Below, piece by piece: positions 24,268-34,083 of a stretch of 64,000 nt of DNA. The translations under genes were made by a program, and so were the position numbers. The notes beneath the pieces were generated by a model. That model ran no database searches and was not told the DNA's origin. It saw only the letters and a list, made by a program, of their open reading frames with translations. The stretch lies in the NCBI GenBank assembly GCA_910575545.1, contig CAJTFH010000006.1:62001-126000 (forward strand). The letters are read 5' to 3'. The first letter of the stretch is position 1, and the number at the start of each line of letters is the position of its first letter. Source of the stretch: Bacteroidales bacterium (lineage in GTDB: Bacteria > Bacteroidota > Bacteroidia > Bacteroidales > Muribaculaceae).

Positions 24268-26742
24268 TTACCTCAGTTCGGCCCCGGTGTTTTTAACCAG
24301 GTTGTTGATGATTCTGTTCATCACGGCATCAATCTGCTTGTCTTGAAGGGTCTTTTCCTCGTCTTGCAGGATGATTGATATGGCATATGACTTTTTACCT
24401 TCCGGAAGGTTTTTCCCTTCATACACGTCGAACAGCGACACCTCTTTGAGCAGTTTGCGCTCGCTTTCGCGCACCACGGCTTCGATTTGTGCCATTGTTA
24501 CCTGTTTGTTGACCAACAGAGCCAGGTCGCGTTTCACGGGCTGTGTCTTTGGCAGTGGGGTGAACTGCACTTTCTTTTTAAGAGCCAGTTTCACCAGTGC
24601 ATCCCAGTCGAGCTGGGCGTAGAACACCGTCTGTTTTATGTCGGATTTATGCAGGAGAGCCTTGGCTATGATTCCCATTTCGCCGAGAGGTTTGCCTGAA
24701 CGGCTCTTGATGGCGAGCGCTGCGGAGAAGATGTTGTTGCCGGTGCTATTTTCGAGCAGAATCTCTTTGTCGGCGATGCCGAGGCGCGCCAGTATGTTGG
24801 CCACATGGGCTTTGAGGTCGTAGAAGGTCGCCTCTTCAGAAGGTCGGCTCCAGTTGCCTGTGCGGGAGTTGCCTGTGAGCCACAATGCGAGGCGTGAGCC
24901 TTCGCTATATGGAGCCAGCGGGCTGTCTGCGGTTGATTCGGCTGCGGGATTGAGGGTGTATATGTTGCCGAATTCATAAAACGCCAGGTCTTCGGCCTTG
25001 CGGTTTACGTTGTGCGCGATAGATTCCAGGCCTCCGAAGAGCAGGGTCTGGCGCATCACATTGAGGTCGGTGCTTAGAGGGTTGAGCAGTTTCACACAAT
25101 GGTCGGCAGGGTAGCGGTCGAGGCCAGTGTAATAGCCTTCGGCAGTCAGCGAGTTGTTGAGGATTTCGTTGAACCCTTGCGCCGTGAGCTGCTCTGAAAT
25201 GAGCTTCTGCAGGTCGTCGGCTGCGTCAACCGGGGTTTTAAGCTGGAGCGAGGAGTGTACGGTTGTGCCGATTTCCACGTTGTTGTAGCCGTAGATGCGT
25301 AGCACATCTTCAACCACGTCGCATGGGCGTTGAACATCGACACGGTAGTTCGGCACAAGCAGGTCGATTTCGTCGCCACGGCGGTCTGTAATCTCCATTT
25401 CGAGAGATTTAAGTATTGCATCGACTGTTTCCCGGGGTATATCTTTGCCGATTAAGCTGTTGAGGTAATTGTAGCTGAGAGTTACTTTAAACGGCTCGGC
25501 TTTTTCGGAGTATATGTCGACCGGTTCGCCGCAGATTTCACCTCCGGCCAGCTCTTTGACCATTATGGCGGCGAGCTTCAGGGCATACATTGCCGCGTTG
25601 GGGTCGAGGCCGCGCTCGTAGCGGAATGAGGCATCGGTCGAAAGGCCGTGGCGGCGGGCGGTGCGGCGGATGCGCGTGGGGTTGAAGCAGGCGCTTTCAA
25701 TGAAAATGTCGGTGGTATTTTCGGTGACGCCCGAATTCAGGCCGCCGAACACGCCGCCGATACACATGGGTTTGACAGCGTCGCAAATCATCAGGTCGGC
25801 GCTGTTGAGGGCGCGCTCCACTCCGTCGAGTGTCACGAATTTCGTGCCCTCCTCAACCGTGCGCACCACGATTTTTCCACCCTCAACCGTGTTGAGGTCG
25901 AAGCAGTGGAGCGGCTGGCCGATGCCGTGGAGGATATAGTTGGTGATGTCTACAACATTGTTGATGCTTCTGACGCCGATTGCTTCGAGGCGCTGGCGCA
26001 GCCAGTCGGGGCTCTCTTTCACTTCAACGCCACGGATTGTCACTCCGCAGTAGCGTGGTGCACCCTGGGTATCGATAACCTCCACGCCGGTTGCGCCGTC
26101 GGGGCGGTCGGCTTTGAAGCTGATGACCGACGGGCGATGCAGCTCTTTGTGGGTCAGGTGGCAGTCGCAATATGCAGCCAGGTCGCGTGCAACCCCGTAG
26201 TGGCTTGCTGCATCGATGCGGTTGGGTGTTAGGTCTACCTCCATCACATAGTCGCTTTTGAGCCGGTAGTATTCGGCGGCCGGTGTTCCGGGGGCAGGGG
26301 CGTTCTCTTCTGCTATGACGATGATACCGTCGTGGGAATTACCCACGCCAATCTCATCTTCGGCGCAAATCATGCCGAGCGATTCAATACCGCGTATCTT
26401 CGAGCGTTTGATCTGGAAAGACTCCTCGCCGCTGTAGAGGGTTGTGCCCACTGTGGCCACCACCACCGTCTGCCCTGCGGCGACATTCGGGGCTCCGCAC
26501 ACGATTTGGGTCGGCTGGCCGTTGCCGAGGTCTACGGTGGTGATATGGAGATGGTCGCTGTTGGGGTGCTCCACGCATGTCAGCACCTTGCCGATTACAA
26601 CCCCCTTGAGGCCGCCGCGCACGCTTTCAACCTCTTCGAGGCCGTCGGTCTCAAGCCCTATCGAGGTCAGTGCTTCGCTCACCTGGGCGGGAGCCATGTC
26701 GATGTCGAGGTAATCTTTTAACCAGTTATATGATATGTTCAT
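24268..26742 (-). CDS. pheT: Phenylalanine-tRNA ligase beta subunit
   Basis: An 824-residue PheT starting at ATG 26742 (MNISYNWLKDYLDIDM); a longer frame to 26802 is not needed. Domains: tRNA-binding OB fold (GVVIGKVLTCVEHPNSDHLH, about 42-61), B3/B4 editing domain (TPNRIDAASHYGVARD; GGVFGGLNSGVTENT), B5 (about 400-470), the catalytic-like core and the C-terminal FDX-ACB domain (PVKRDLALLVNKQVTMAQIE). The alpha subunit is not in the window, as is usual in Bacteroidales where pheS and pheT are apart. Confidence 0.97.
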   Translation of the reverse strand: MNISYNWLKDYLDIDMAPAQVSEALTSIGLETDGLEEVESVRGGLKGVVIGKVLTCVEHPNSDHLHITTVDLGNGQPTQIVCGAPNVAAGQTVVVATVGTTLYSGEESFQIKRSKIRGIESLGMICAEDEIGVGNSHDGIIVIAEENAPAPGTPAAEYYRLKSDYVMEVDLTPNRIDAASHYGVARDLAAYCDCHLTHKELHRPSVISFKADRPDGATGVEVIDTQGAPRYCGVTIRGVEVKESPDWLRQRLEAIGVRSINNVVDITNYILHGIGQPLHCFDLNTVEGGKIVVRTVEEGTKFVTLDGVERALNSADLMICDAVKPMCIGGVFGGLNSGVTENTTDIFIESACFNPTRIRRTARRHGLSTDASFRYERGLDPNAAMYALKLAAIMVKELAGGEICGEPVDIYSEKAEPFKVTLSYNYLNSLIGKDIPRETVDAILKSLEMEITDRRGDEIDLLVPNYRVDVQRPCDVVEDVLRIYGYNNVEIGTTVHSSLQLKTPVDAADDLQKLISEQLTAQGFNEILNNSLTAEGYYTGLDRYPADHCVKLLNPLSTDLNVMRQTLLFGGLESIAHNVNRKAEDLAFYEFGNIYTLNPAAESTADSPLAPYSEGSRLALWLTGNSRTGNWSRPSEEATFYDLKAHVANILARLGIADKEILLENSTGNNIFSAALAIKSRSGKPLGEMGIIAKALLHKSDIKQTVFYAQLDWDALVKLALKKKVQFTPLPKTQPVKRDLALLVNKQVTMAQIEAVVRESERKLLKEVSLFDVYEGKNLPEGKKSYAISIILQDEEKTLQDKQIDAVMNRIINNLVKNTGAELR

Positions 26743-26857
26743 AATGATGGAATGTATAGCTTGGTTGTTGTCTCCCCCTATTGCCCCTAATCCAAGTTGC
26801 AAAATTACAAAATTTTCTCCAATAACCTATGAATGTGGGCAAATTCGGTCAAGGTGT

Positions 26858-26888
26858 TTTCCTCTACCGAACTTTATTGTTAACTTTG
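26858..26888 (+). promoter_or_regulatory. Promoter of the DUF3078 gene cluster
   Basis: TTTC (26858-26861), 19-base spacer, TAACTTTG (26881-26888). Spacing is exact and one -33 base differs from TTTG. The leader before ATG 26951 is about 55 nt. Confidence 0.55.
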
Positions 26889-26950
26889 TGGAGAAGTATT
26901 GTGCGTCTAATCTGTTTTATTTTTCCGGAGACTGAATCCACAACTGATTT

Positions 26951-28450
26951 ATGAGAACCGATAGGATATTTGTCATGTTTCTTGCCGTGGTTTGCATGGC
27001 TTGTGCCGGCATCAGTGCACCGGCGCAGTCGCTTTTCGATGAGATAATTTACGACGGGGAGACCGTCACTGCCGATTCGGCCATGGTGAAAGCCGAGGCT
27101 GCTGCACCGGTTGTTGAAGCGTCCCGGCCACAGCCGCGCCAGCGCACGCTGCCGCGCCGGCAATCGCGTCGCGGCAAGGCCAAAACACCCCCGTCGCTTT
27201 GGGATCTGACCGACAGCGAGGGGTTTCCTTTGGATTCGTTGATGTTCGGCCCGCAGCCCCTTTACCCTGATTCGTTGCTCGACGTGTCGGGCATCATACT
27301 GCCGAATGTGACGTTCATCCCCCCTATCTTCGGCACGTATTCAACCGCTGTGGCCACTACGCGTCCCGACATGCTTAACCCTTCGGTGTCATCGCTCGAC
27401 AGCCTGAACTGGGCGCAACAGGCCATTTTGCGTAACCAGCGCTATGAGGTGTTTGTGCAGGATTTCATGATGGCCCACCCGGAGCTGGTCCGCTACAATC
27501 TGGCCACGATGCCGCGTGCTCCGAAAGAGTATGTGATGGAGGTGGATCCGCAACAGGCGAAAATCACCGTCACCGAGTTTTCGCGCGATGTGAAAGAGAT
27601 GGCCTCGGAGGCCAAGCCTCTCGAGCTCAAGCATATCAACTGGCTTTATAACTTCGACGGGTCGCTGCAGTTCTCGCAGGCATATATCTCACCGAACTGG
27701 TACCAGGGTGGTAGCTCGAACCTTAACGGCATACTCAACCTGTTCTATAATATCCACCTCAACCAGGCGTTCCACCCTAACCTGATTTTTGACACTTCGG
27801 TGCAATACCGTCTGGGGGTCAACAATGCCCCTGACGATGAGGTGCACTCCTACAATATCACTGAAGACCTCTTCCAGCTCAACACTAAATTCGGTCTGAA
27901 AGCCGCCCGCAGGTGGTATTATTCAATCACGGCGCAGTTCAAGACGCAGATGCTCAATAACTACCGGGTCAATTCCAACGACCTCAACGCGGCCTTCCTG
28001 TCGCCCGGCGAGCTTAATGTGGGTGTCGGTATGACTTACGGCTACGAGAATCCACGCAAGACCATCAATTTCAATGCCGCCATCTCCCCGTTGTCATACA
28101 ACCTGAAGATGTGTATCGACGAGCGGCTTAACCCGACAGCTTTCGGCATCGAGGAGGGTCATCGCTCGATAAGCCAGTATGGTTCGAGCACGGAGCTGAC
28201 CTTCAGGGCGAAGCTGGCATGGAATATAGAATATTTCTCGCGGTTGTTTGCTTTCACCAACTATGAGTTTGTGCAAGGGGATTGGGAGAATACCATAACT
28301 TTCAATTTCAACCGCTTCCTTTCTACCAAGGTGTTTGCCCATCTGCGCTATCAGTCTGACACGCCCAAGCTCGACGACACCAAGTGGCAGAAATGGCAGC
28401 TGAAAGAAATCATATCCATCGGGTTCTCATATAAATTCTCCCGTTCCTGA
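26951..28450 (+). CDS. DUF3078-type outer-membrane protein
   Basis: A 499-residue exported protein: signal peptide (RIFVMFLAVVCMACAGISAPA), a basic proline/arginine-rich stretch (about 55-80, RQRTLPRRQSRRGKAK), then a C-terminal half with alternating beta-strands and the NWYQGGSSNLNGI motif (about 250-262) of DUF3078, ending in an aromatic-rich strand (ISIGFSYKFSRS) as outer-membrane barrels do. Function unknown. It is followed after two bases by an unknown exported protein gene and starts a run of five plus-strand genes. Confidence 0.82.
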   Translation: MRTDRIFVMFLAVVCMACAGISAPAQSLFDEIIYDGETVTADSAMVKAEAAAPVVEASRPQPRQRTLPRRQSRRGKAKTPPSLWDLTDSEGFPLDSLMFGPQPLYPDSLLDVSGIILPNVTFIPPIFGTYSTAVATTRPDMLNPSVSSLDSLNWAQQAILRNQRYEVFVQDFMMAHPELVRYNLATMPRAPKEYVMEVDPQQAKITVTEFSRDVKEMASEAKPLELKHINWLYNFDGSLQFSQAYISPNWYQGGSSNLNGILNLFYNIHLNQAFHPNLIFDTSVQYRLGVNNAPDDEVHSYNITEDLFQLNTKFGLKAARRWYYSITAQFKTQMLNNYRVNSNDLNAAFLSPGELNVGVGMTYGYENPRKTINFNAAISPLSYNLKMCIDERLNPTAFGIEEGHRSISQYGSSTELTFRAKLAWNIEYFSRLFAFTNYEFVQGDWENTITFNFNRFLSTKVFAHLRYQSDTPKLDDTKWQKWQLKEIISIGFSYKFSRS

Positions 28451-28452
28451 TC

Positions 28453-29052
28453 ATGAGGGTAGGGCTGATCCGGATTGCGGTTGTCGCCGCCGTGCTTCTG
28501 CTGGCATATGGCCGGATGCTGGCCGACGCCCCCGGCGGATCATGGGTTATCGAAGGGCTGACGGCAGATTCTGTAAAAAGAGTGTTAGGCATGTCGCCAG
28601 GCCCGGATGTGGCGGGAATATGGAGCGCCACAGCCGACGGGGCGTCTTTAGCTATAATTCCCGGCGAACCCCCCGGCGCTCCCCGCAGTTTCACACGCTC
28701 ATGCCTGATTGTGGTTCTACGGTCGCCCCGTCCCGGGGTGCGCCCCGGCACAGTGATGGGATGGTGCTCTCCGGCTGCCAAGGCCGGATATTATGACTGC
28801 ACGATGTTTACCCGTTGCAACGGTTCGCAGCTTTCGGATCCTAAACGTTTCACGTTGCGCCTCAATGACAGCTCGCGCCTGTCGCTGATAAAAATTCACG
28901 ACGGGCTTGAGATTGTTGTCTGGAAAATCATCCCGTATATGTTTCGCTCATTCCTGCGCGAGCGCCACGACCGACCCCGCGACCTCGACGGATTTATCCG
29001 TCAATGGCCGGTTTCCGGCTGTGGAGTCCCGGCAGCTCCCCGTTATCTATGA
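28453..29052 (+). CDS. Unknown exported or membrane-anchored protein
   Basis: A 199-residue protein I do not recognise. It has an N-terminal hydrophobic segment (IRIAVVAAVLLLAYGRML, about 6-23), then a mixed domain with three cysteines in the middle (CLIVVL, GWCSPAAKAGYYDCTMFTRCNG) and a basic C-terminus (FRSFLRERHDRPRDLDGFIRQW). It starts two bases after the DUF3078 gene and its stop overlaps the next ATG by four bases, so it is probably translated as part of the operon. Confidence 0.65.
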   Translation: MRVGLIRIAVVAAVLLLAYGRMLADAPGGSWVIEGLTADSVKRVLGMSPGPDVAGIWSATADGASLAIIPGEPPGAPRSFTRSCLIVVLRSPRPGVRPGTVMGWCSPAAKAGYYDCTMFTRCNGSQLSDPKRFTLRLNDSSRLSLIKIHDGLEIVVWKIIPYMFRSFLRERHDRPRDLDGFIRQWPVSGCGVPAAPRYL

Positions 29053-29534
29053 ATACCCCTGTGCGCATCCTGTTGATTTTACTTGCGGTTCTGATGCCTC
29101 TGATGTCGGTTGCCGACAGAAAAAACTCTATCTCACGCAAGCTCAAACCGTCGACGTCGCGGCAGGTCGGTGCGGAGTGTTGTGCCGAACCTTTCGACAC
29201 GGTAGCCGCTGATAACACCATGGTGCGCTTCTCGGGTTATGAAAAGACACTTCGCTCGAACCGCGAGACGGTGTTTGTCACCAATCTGCTTGGCGACAGG
29301 GAGATTGCAGCGGTATATTTCACCATAACATATTTTGACTCATCCGGAAGGCTACTGCACCGGTCCAGCCGGAGGCACAGGGCAGCTGTGCCTCCCGGTG
29401 AAACGCGCCGGGCCGATCTGCCTTCGTGGGACCGCCAGTTCACGTTCTATTATGCCGGTTCGCCGGCGCCTCGGGTTCCGGCCATTCCATACACGATTAC
29501 GATAACTCCCGACACCCTTTTATTGTCACGCTGA
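29049..29534 (+). CDS. Unknown exported protein
   Basis: A 161-residue protein starting at ATG 29049 in an ATGA overlap with the preceding stop; the extension to 29004 overlaps the upstream gene and lacks a signal peptide. From 29049 there is a good signal sequence (NTPVRILLILLAVLMPLMSVA). The body (VRFSGYEKTLRSNRETVFVTN, VYFTITYFDSSGRLLHRSSRRH) looks like a single immunoglobulin-like beta-domain similar to FxLYD-type domains. Function unknown. Confidence 0.72.
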   Translation: MNTPVRILLILLAVLMPLMSVADRKNSISRKLKPSTSRQVGAECCAEPFDTVAADNTMVRFSGYEKTLRSNRETVFVTNLLGDREIAAVYFTITYFDSSGRLLHRSSRRHRAAVPPGETRRADLPSWDRQFTFYYAGSPAPRVPAIPYTITITPDTLLLSR

Positions 29535-29557
29535 CCTAATGCTTATCCATCCAGATT

Positions 29558-30172
29558 ATGCAGATTCTTGACCATATCCGTAAATTCGCCGACATCACTC
29601 CTGCAGTTGAGGAATCGTTGCGCGCCGTTATCCGCGAAAAGCATTTCAGTAAAGGTGACACGATACGTGGCGCTGTCAATCTGACCTCATATGCACACTA
29701 TATCACCAGCGGGTCTGCAAGGCTGTTTTATACTCATAAAAGCAAGGAACATACCGTTTCATTCTCTTTTGAGAATGAATTCATAGTGATTTCGCGCCAT
29801 GTTGTGATGAATCTTCCCGACACGGTGTCGATTCAGTTCCTCGAGCCTACCACAGTATTGACAATGCCACACCTCAAGGTTAAAGACATACTCGATGATG
29901 TCGGTAAGGTCAGTGACACTGCCGGCCTTCTTTTTCTGTCGACCGCTCTGATGCAATATGTGGCTTTTCTTGAAGAGCGGGTGAGTGTCATGCAGTCGTT
30001 GGGTGCTGAAGAGCGATATCAATGGCTTCTGCACCGTTATCCCCGCATCACCGAATGCGCCAATGCCACACAAATCGCATCTTATCTCGGAATTACCAAA
30101 GAAACGCTTTACCGTATAAGAGGCGGTAAATATGCTTCCACGTCAAAAAGAAAAAAATTAATAAGCGAATGA
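29558..30172 (+). CDS. Crp/Fnr-like transcription regulator
   Basis: A 204-residue regulator: N-terminal cyclic-nucleotide-binding-like beta-roll (about 15-110, HFSKGDTIRGAVNLTSYAHYITSGSARLFY is its core) and C-terminal winged helix with ATQIASYLGITKETLYRIRGGKY (about 170-192). The effector-binding Arg-Ser pair of true CRP is not evident, and no cysteine cluster of FNR type is present, so the ligand is unknown. Its last four bases overlap the HAD gene. Possible autoregulation cannot be judged. Confidence 0.87.
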   Translation: MQILDHIRKFADITPAVEESLRAVIREKHFSKGDTIRGAVNLTSYAHYITSGSARLFYTHKSKEHTVSFSFENEFIVISRHVVMNLPDTVSIQFLEPTTVLTMPHLKVKDILDDVGKVSDTAGLLFLSTALMQYVAFLEERVSVMQSLGAEERYQWLLHRYPRITECANATQIASYLGITKETLYRIRGGKYASTSKRKKLISE

Positions 30173-30927
30173 CAACGGATTTTACCTCGGAATCTCCGGC
30201 TGCCGTAGCTGATGCGGTGAATCGTTATGCCGGTCGCCATGGCTACGGCCGGTTTGATCCAAAGGCTGCCCTTATTGACATGGACGGCACTTTGCTCGAT
30301 TCAATGAAATGGCACACTTTGGCGTGGCTCCGCCTGGCCACTGAACTTGGCATTGAGGCTACACGCGAAGAGTTTTATCTCTATGAGGGTATGACAGGAG
30401 CGGCCACCATCGGGCTGCTTTTCCGCAGGGCCTTCAACCGCGAACCCACACAGGCCGAGGTATCTGAACTTTATAGCCGCAAGACAAGTTATTTTAATGA
30501 ACTTCCACGAGTGGGAATCGTGCCCGGTGCCGACGAACTCACAGCCTTGTTGATAGTCCGCGGGATTACCCGGGTGCTGGTGACCGGTTCAGGGCAGATT
30601 TCAAACCTTCAGCGTCTCAACGAAGACTTCCCCGGGGCATTCGCCGACAATATGCGCATAACGGCGCGAGATGTGACACATGGCAAGCCTCACCCCGAGC
30701 CTTATCTCAAGGCCATGCAGAAAGCGGGTGTGGAACCCTGGCAGTCGATAGTTATAGAGAATGCGCCTCGAGGCGTTGAAGCGGGAGCCAGCTCGGGAGC
30801 GTTCACGGTGGCGGTGACTACCGGGCCGATACCTTGCGGAGAGATGTGGCGCGCAGGCGCCGATGTGGTCTTTCCGTCGATGCATGCGCTGGTGGCCTCC
30901 ATGCCGGCTATCCTGGAGTGGAAGTGA
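30169..30927 (+). CDS. HAD-superfamily phosphatase / beta-phosphoglucomutase-like
   Basis: A 252-residue HAD subfamily IA hydrolase. Motif I IDMDGTLLDSMKWH (about 37-50), motif II VTGSGQ (about 143), motif III/IV HGKPHPEPYLKAM and VIENAPRGVEAGASSG are all present with a helical cap domain between. It removes phosphate from, or moves it on, a sugar phosphate; the substrate is not readable. It overlaps the Crp-like regulator by four bases (ATGA), suggesting coupled translation. Confidence 0.88.
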   Translation: MTTDFTSESPAAVADAVNRYAGRHGYGRFDPKAALIDMDGTLLDSMKWHTLAWLRLATELGIEATREEFYLYEGMTGAATIGLLFRRAFNREPTQAEVSELYSRKTSYFNELPRVGIVPGADELTALLIVRGITRVLVTGSGQISNLQRLNEDFPGAFADNMRITARDVTHGKPHPEPYLKAMQKAGVEPWQSIVIENAPRGVEAGASSGAFTVAVTTGPIPCGEMWRAGADVVFPSMHALVASMPAILEWK

Positions 30928-30995
30928 TGAGGCAGAAGGGTGGAGCGGAACTATCTGCCGCATGTGGTATGAAAAATGATTTATAAGACTGTTCT

Positions 30996-32102
30996 ATGGT
31001 AAATTTGTCGACAATTTCAGAAACAGGATTTGTTCCGGCTCCGAATCTGCTGTTTACCAACAGCGTTGAGCGGGCGATCGACGATATGGCGGGGAAGCTG
31101 AACCCTGTTTCGGTGTTTGTGTTGGTTGATTCCAATACGGCCTCGTTTGTGTTGCCGCGTCTGCGCTCGCAGTCGAAGGCAATAGCTTCGGCCACAGTGG
31201 TGCAGACTAAGGCCGGAGAAGAGAATAAGAACCTCGACTCCCTGGCCTCGATATGGAAAACTTTAGGTGACCAAGGGGCGACTCGTAGCTCGCTGCTGAT
31301 TAATATAGGCGGAGGGGTGATAACCGATATGGGCGCGTTTGCGGCTTCGACTTTCAAACGTGGGATACCGTTTATCAATGTTCCCACAACTCTGTTAGGC
31401 GCGGTCGATGCCTCGGTGGGCGGAAAGACAGGCATAAACTTCAATTCGCTAAAGAACGAGGTCGGGCTGTTTCGGGAGGCGGAGCTGGTGATTGTGTCAA
31501 CAACGTTTTTCAGAACCCTCACAAACGCCGAGATGCTGTCGGGCTATGCTGAGATGCTGAAACACGCTATGCTTTCGTCGCGTGAGATGACCGATAGGCT
31601 GTTGCGCTACGATATTACCGGCTATGAACCTGAATCGCTGCTGCGTCTGCTCGAAGAGAGCGTGTCGGTCAAGTGCGGTTTCGTCAGCCTCGATTTCAAC
31701 GAGCGCGGTCTGCGCAAGGCCCTGAACTTCGGCCACACATTCGCCCATGCTTTCGAGTCGCTGGCGATGGTGCGAAAGGCGCCTTTGTCCCACGGCTATG
31801 CCGTGGCTTTCGGTATGGTGGCGGCATTGGTGGTGTCGCGCATGAAGCTCGGATTCCCTTCCGATGACCTGCAACGCTATGCCGCTTATGTGGCAGAGAA
31901 CTATGGCGCCTTCGAGATTACGTGCGATGATTATCCGCGGCTGGTTCAGCTGATGCACCACGACAAGAAAAACATCACATCACAGGAGGTGGCATGCACA
32001 TTGCTGCGTGCCATAGGCGAGGTGGAAGTGGAGGTGGCTGTGCCCGATTCCGACATCACTGCCGCGCTCGATATCTACCGCGATTTGCTCCACTTGCCCT
32101 GA
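30996..32102 (+). CDS. aroB: 3-dehydroquinate synthase
   Basis: A 368-residue AroB that converts DAHP to 3-dehydroquinate in the shikimate pathway, using NAD and a divalent metal. Visible: NIGGGVITDMGAFAASTFKRGI (about 104-125), VPTTLLGAVDASVGGKTGIN (about 128-147), metal ligands in EMLKHAML and FGHTFAHAFESL. Length is normal. It starts about 70 bases after the HAD gene and ends at the paired hairpins at 32119-32194. Confidence 0.95.
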   Translation: MVNLSTISETGFVPAPNLLFTNSVERAIDDMAGKLNPVSVFVLVDSNTASFVLPRLRSQSKAIASATVVQTKAGEENKNLDSLASIWKTLGDQGATRSSLLINIGGGVITDMGAFAASTFKRGIPFINVPTTLLGAVDASVGGKTGINFNSLKNEVGLFREAELVIVSTTFFRTLTNAEMLSGYAEMLKHAMLSSREMTDRLLRYDITGYEPESLLRLLEESVSVKCGFVSLDFNERGLRKALNFGHTFAHAFESLAMVRKAPLSHGYAVAFGMVAALVVSRMKLGFPSDDLQRYAAYVAENYGAFEITCDDYPRLVQLMHHDKKNITSQEVACTLLRAIGEVEVEVAVPDSDITAALDIYRDLLHLP

Positions 32103-32118
32103 TTCAAAGTATTAAAAG

Positions 32119-32147
32119 GCCGCGACGCATATTTGCTTCGTCGCGGC
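32119..32147. terminator. Hairpin 1 between convergent aroB and pfkA
   Basis: GCCGCGACG (32119-32127) pairs with CGTCGCGGC (32139-32147). On the minus strand it is followed by CTTTTAAT, so it best serves pfkA. Confidence 0.65.
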
Positions 32148-32158
32148 AAGCGATAAAG

Positions 32159-32194
32159 AGAGCGATGCAACTGATTATCCCGTTGCATCGCTCT
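32159..32194. terminator. Hairpin 2 between convergent aroB and pfkA
   Basis: AGAGCGATGCAAC (32159-32171) pairs perfectly with GTTGCATCGCTCT (32182-32194), a 13-bp stem with a 10-base loop. T-rich sequence follows on both sides, though no long T run; probably a bidirectional terminator. Confidence 0.65.
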
Positions 32195-32289
32195 TGTCGT
32201 TGTGTGTAATAAGAAGTTATTATGTCAGCGTTTCGACACTCCTTGTGCTATCTTAAGTGTGTTATAACGTGCTGGTTACCGACGCTGCG

Positions 32290-33270
32290 TCAGATTGAGA
32301 GGCGTCGGAGGGTGTTGAGAAGCTCGCGGTTGATGGGCTTGTCGTTCTTGATGGCCTTTGAGAAGGGGACGTAGACGATTTCATCGTTCTTCACACCGAT
32401 CATCACGTTGCGCTGGTCGTCGAGCAGGGCGTCGATGGCAGCCGCACCCATGCGTGACGCCAATATACGGTCGTGGGCTGTGGGAGAACCGCCGCGTTGG
32501 AGGTGCCCGAGAATTGACACCCTCACATCGTATTGGGGATATTCTTTCTCAACACGTTCTGCTATTGCCATTGCCCCTCCTGTAACCGGGCTTTCGGCCA
32601 CAAGCACTATCGAGGAGTTTTTGCTCTTGCGGAATCCGTTCTGGATCAAGTCGGCAAGCTGGTCGACTTCGGTTGAGATTTCAGGTATAATTGCAGCCTC
32701 TGCACCCGACGCAATTGCGCCATTGAGGGCCAGGAAGCCGGCATCCCGCCCCATAACTTCGATGAAGAACAGTCGTTCATGCGATGTGGCTGTGTCGCGG
32801 ATTTTGTCGACACATTCCATTATGGTGTTCAGTGCTGTGTCATATCCGATGGTGGTATCTGTGCCGTAGAGATCGTTGTCGATTGTTCCAGGCAGACCGA
32901 TGATTGGGAAGTTGAATTCGTTGGCAAAAATACGTGCTCCTGTCAGGGATCCGTCGCCTCCGATGACAACCAGGGCGTCGATGCCGTGGCGCTGGATGTT
33001 GTCGTAGGCCAGCTGACGCCCCTCTTTTGTCTGGAATTCTTTGCAACGGGCGGTTTTCAGCACCGTGCCTCCGCGTTGTATGATGTTCGACACATTGGCT
33101 GTGCTGAATTCTTCGATTTCATCAGTTACCAGTCCACGGTATCCCCTGTAGATTCCTTTGACTTTGAAACCGCTGAAAATGGCCGAGCGGGTCACTGCGC
33201 GGATTGCAGCATTCATGCCGGGGGCGTCACCTCCGGAGGTCAATATTCCGATACATTTGATTTCTGCCAT
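32290..33270 (-). CDS. pfkA: ATP-dependent 6-phosphofructokinase
   Basis: A 326-residue PfkA that phosphorylates fructose-6-phosphate in glycolysis. ATP-binding [17 protein letters not shown] (about 8-24), GGDGSLTGA (about 102-110), the substrate/catalytic [20 protein letters not shown] (about 127-146; catalytic Asp in TIDND) and MGRDAGFLA are intact. The GGDGS glycine pattern indicates the ATP- rather than PPi-dependent form. Its transcript ends in the hairpins at 32147-32119. Confidence 0.96.
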   Translation of the reverse strand: MAEIKCIGILTSGGDAPGMNAAIRAVTRSAIFSGFKVKGIYRGYRGLVTDEIEEFSTANVSNIIQRGGTVLKTARCKEFQTKEGRQLAYDNIQRHGIDALVVIGGDGSLTGARIFANEFNFPIIGLPGTIDNDLYGTDTTIGYDTALNTIMECVDKIRDTATSHERLFFIEVMGRDAGFLALNGAIASGAEAAIIPEISTEVDQLADLIQNGFRKSKNSSIVLVAESPVTGGAMAIAERVEKEYPQYDVRVSILGHLQRGGSPTAHDRILASRMGAAAIDALLDDQRNVMIGVKNDEIVYVPFSKAIKNDKPINRELLNTLRRLSI

Positions 33271-33361
33271 GCCTGTTATTTAGTTGTTTAGTTGATATTC
33301 GGTTGATTAATGCAAAATATTATTGTTGTTTGAATTGACAGTCAGCCTGTAATGCAAGTTG

Positions 33362-34054
33362 CTACACGTCTTCGTTGACCGAATAGTTGATGAAATCGAT
33401 CAGCGGTTTGAGGTAGCTGAACAGTTCCGAGGCTTTTTCGGGCCATTGCGGGTCGAGGAAGAATTGTTCGTCGGCCTGGTGGAATTTCCCGTATTCTTTC
33501 ATGCGCAGCAGGTTGGCCTGGGGATGGTTTTTGTCGTAGCCTTTCGGCACGGTTTTAAGCATCCGATCTGTCACGCACCATCCGGGGAAATTCTTCTCCA
33601 CCTGCGGGGTGTTGACAATCTGCTCGAATTCTTCGATATTGTCGACTATGGCTTTGCGCAGCTTCTTCAGCACCGGTGCCTCGGGGCACCATATGCCTCC
33701 GTACAGGCCGCTCTCCACCACACCTTGGAATTGGCCCAGACCCATCTGGAGGTAATATCCCGCATCATGGGTCGATTTTCCTTTTGCGCTGAACGATGCG
33801 GAAAAGTAGAGTTTAAACGGGGTCTTGTCGTGTGAAAAGCGTGTGTCGCGGTAGATGCGGTAGGCGCATTGCTTTGCTGTCAGGCCGTGCATCTCGGGAT
33901 ACCATGCTGTCATATGCCCGATTAATCGGTCGATGTCGGCCAGCCATAATTCGCGCAGTTCGTCATATTCGGCGCGGTTGGCTTTGAACCATTCCCTGTT
34001 GTTATTGGAAGCAAGTCTGCTCAGGAAGTCATATAATCGGGCTATGTAACACAT
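33362..34054 (-). CDS. DUF2461 (TIGR02453) family protein
   Basis: A 230-residue cytoplasmic protein with the family's N-terminal FLSRLASNNNREWFKANRAEY, then YRIYRDTRFSHDKTPFKLYFSASF (about 68-91) and GYYLQMG. The family is common in Bacteroidetes and elsewhere; function unknown. It begins 29 bases after DUF4834 in the psd-pssA-DUF4834-DUF2461 run, so it may be co-transcribed with phospholipid synthesis genes. Confidence 0.88.
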   Translation of the reverse strand: MCYIARLYDFLSRLASNNNREWFKANRAEYDELRELWLADIDRLIGHMTAWYPEMHGLTAKQCAYRIYRDTRFSHDKTPFKLYFSASFSAKGKSTHDAGYYLQMGLGQFQGVVESGLYGGIWCPEAPVLKKLRKAIVDNIEEFEQIVNTPQVEKNFPGWCVTDRMLKTVPKGYDKNHPQANLLRMKEYGKFHQADEQFFLDPQWPEKASELFSYLKPLIDFINYSVNEDV

Positions 34055-34083
34055 CGCAGTGACTGTTTATATGGTTTTAACGG

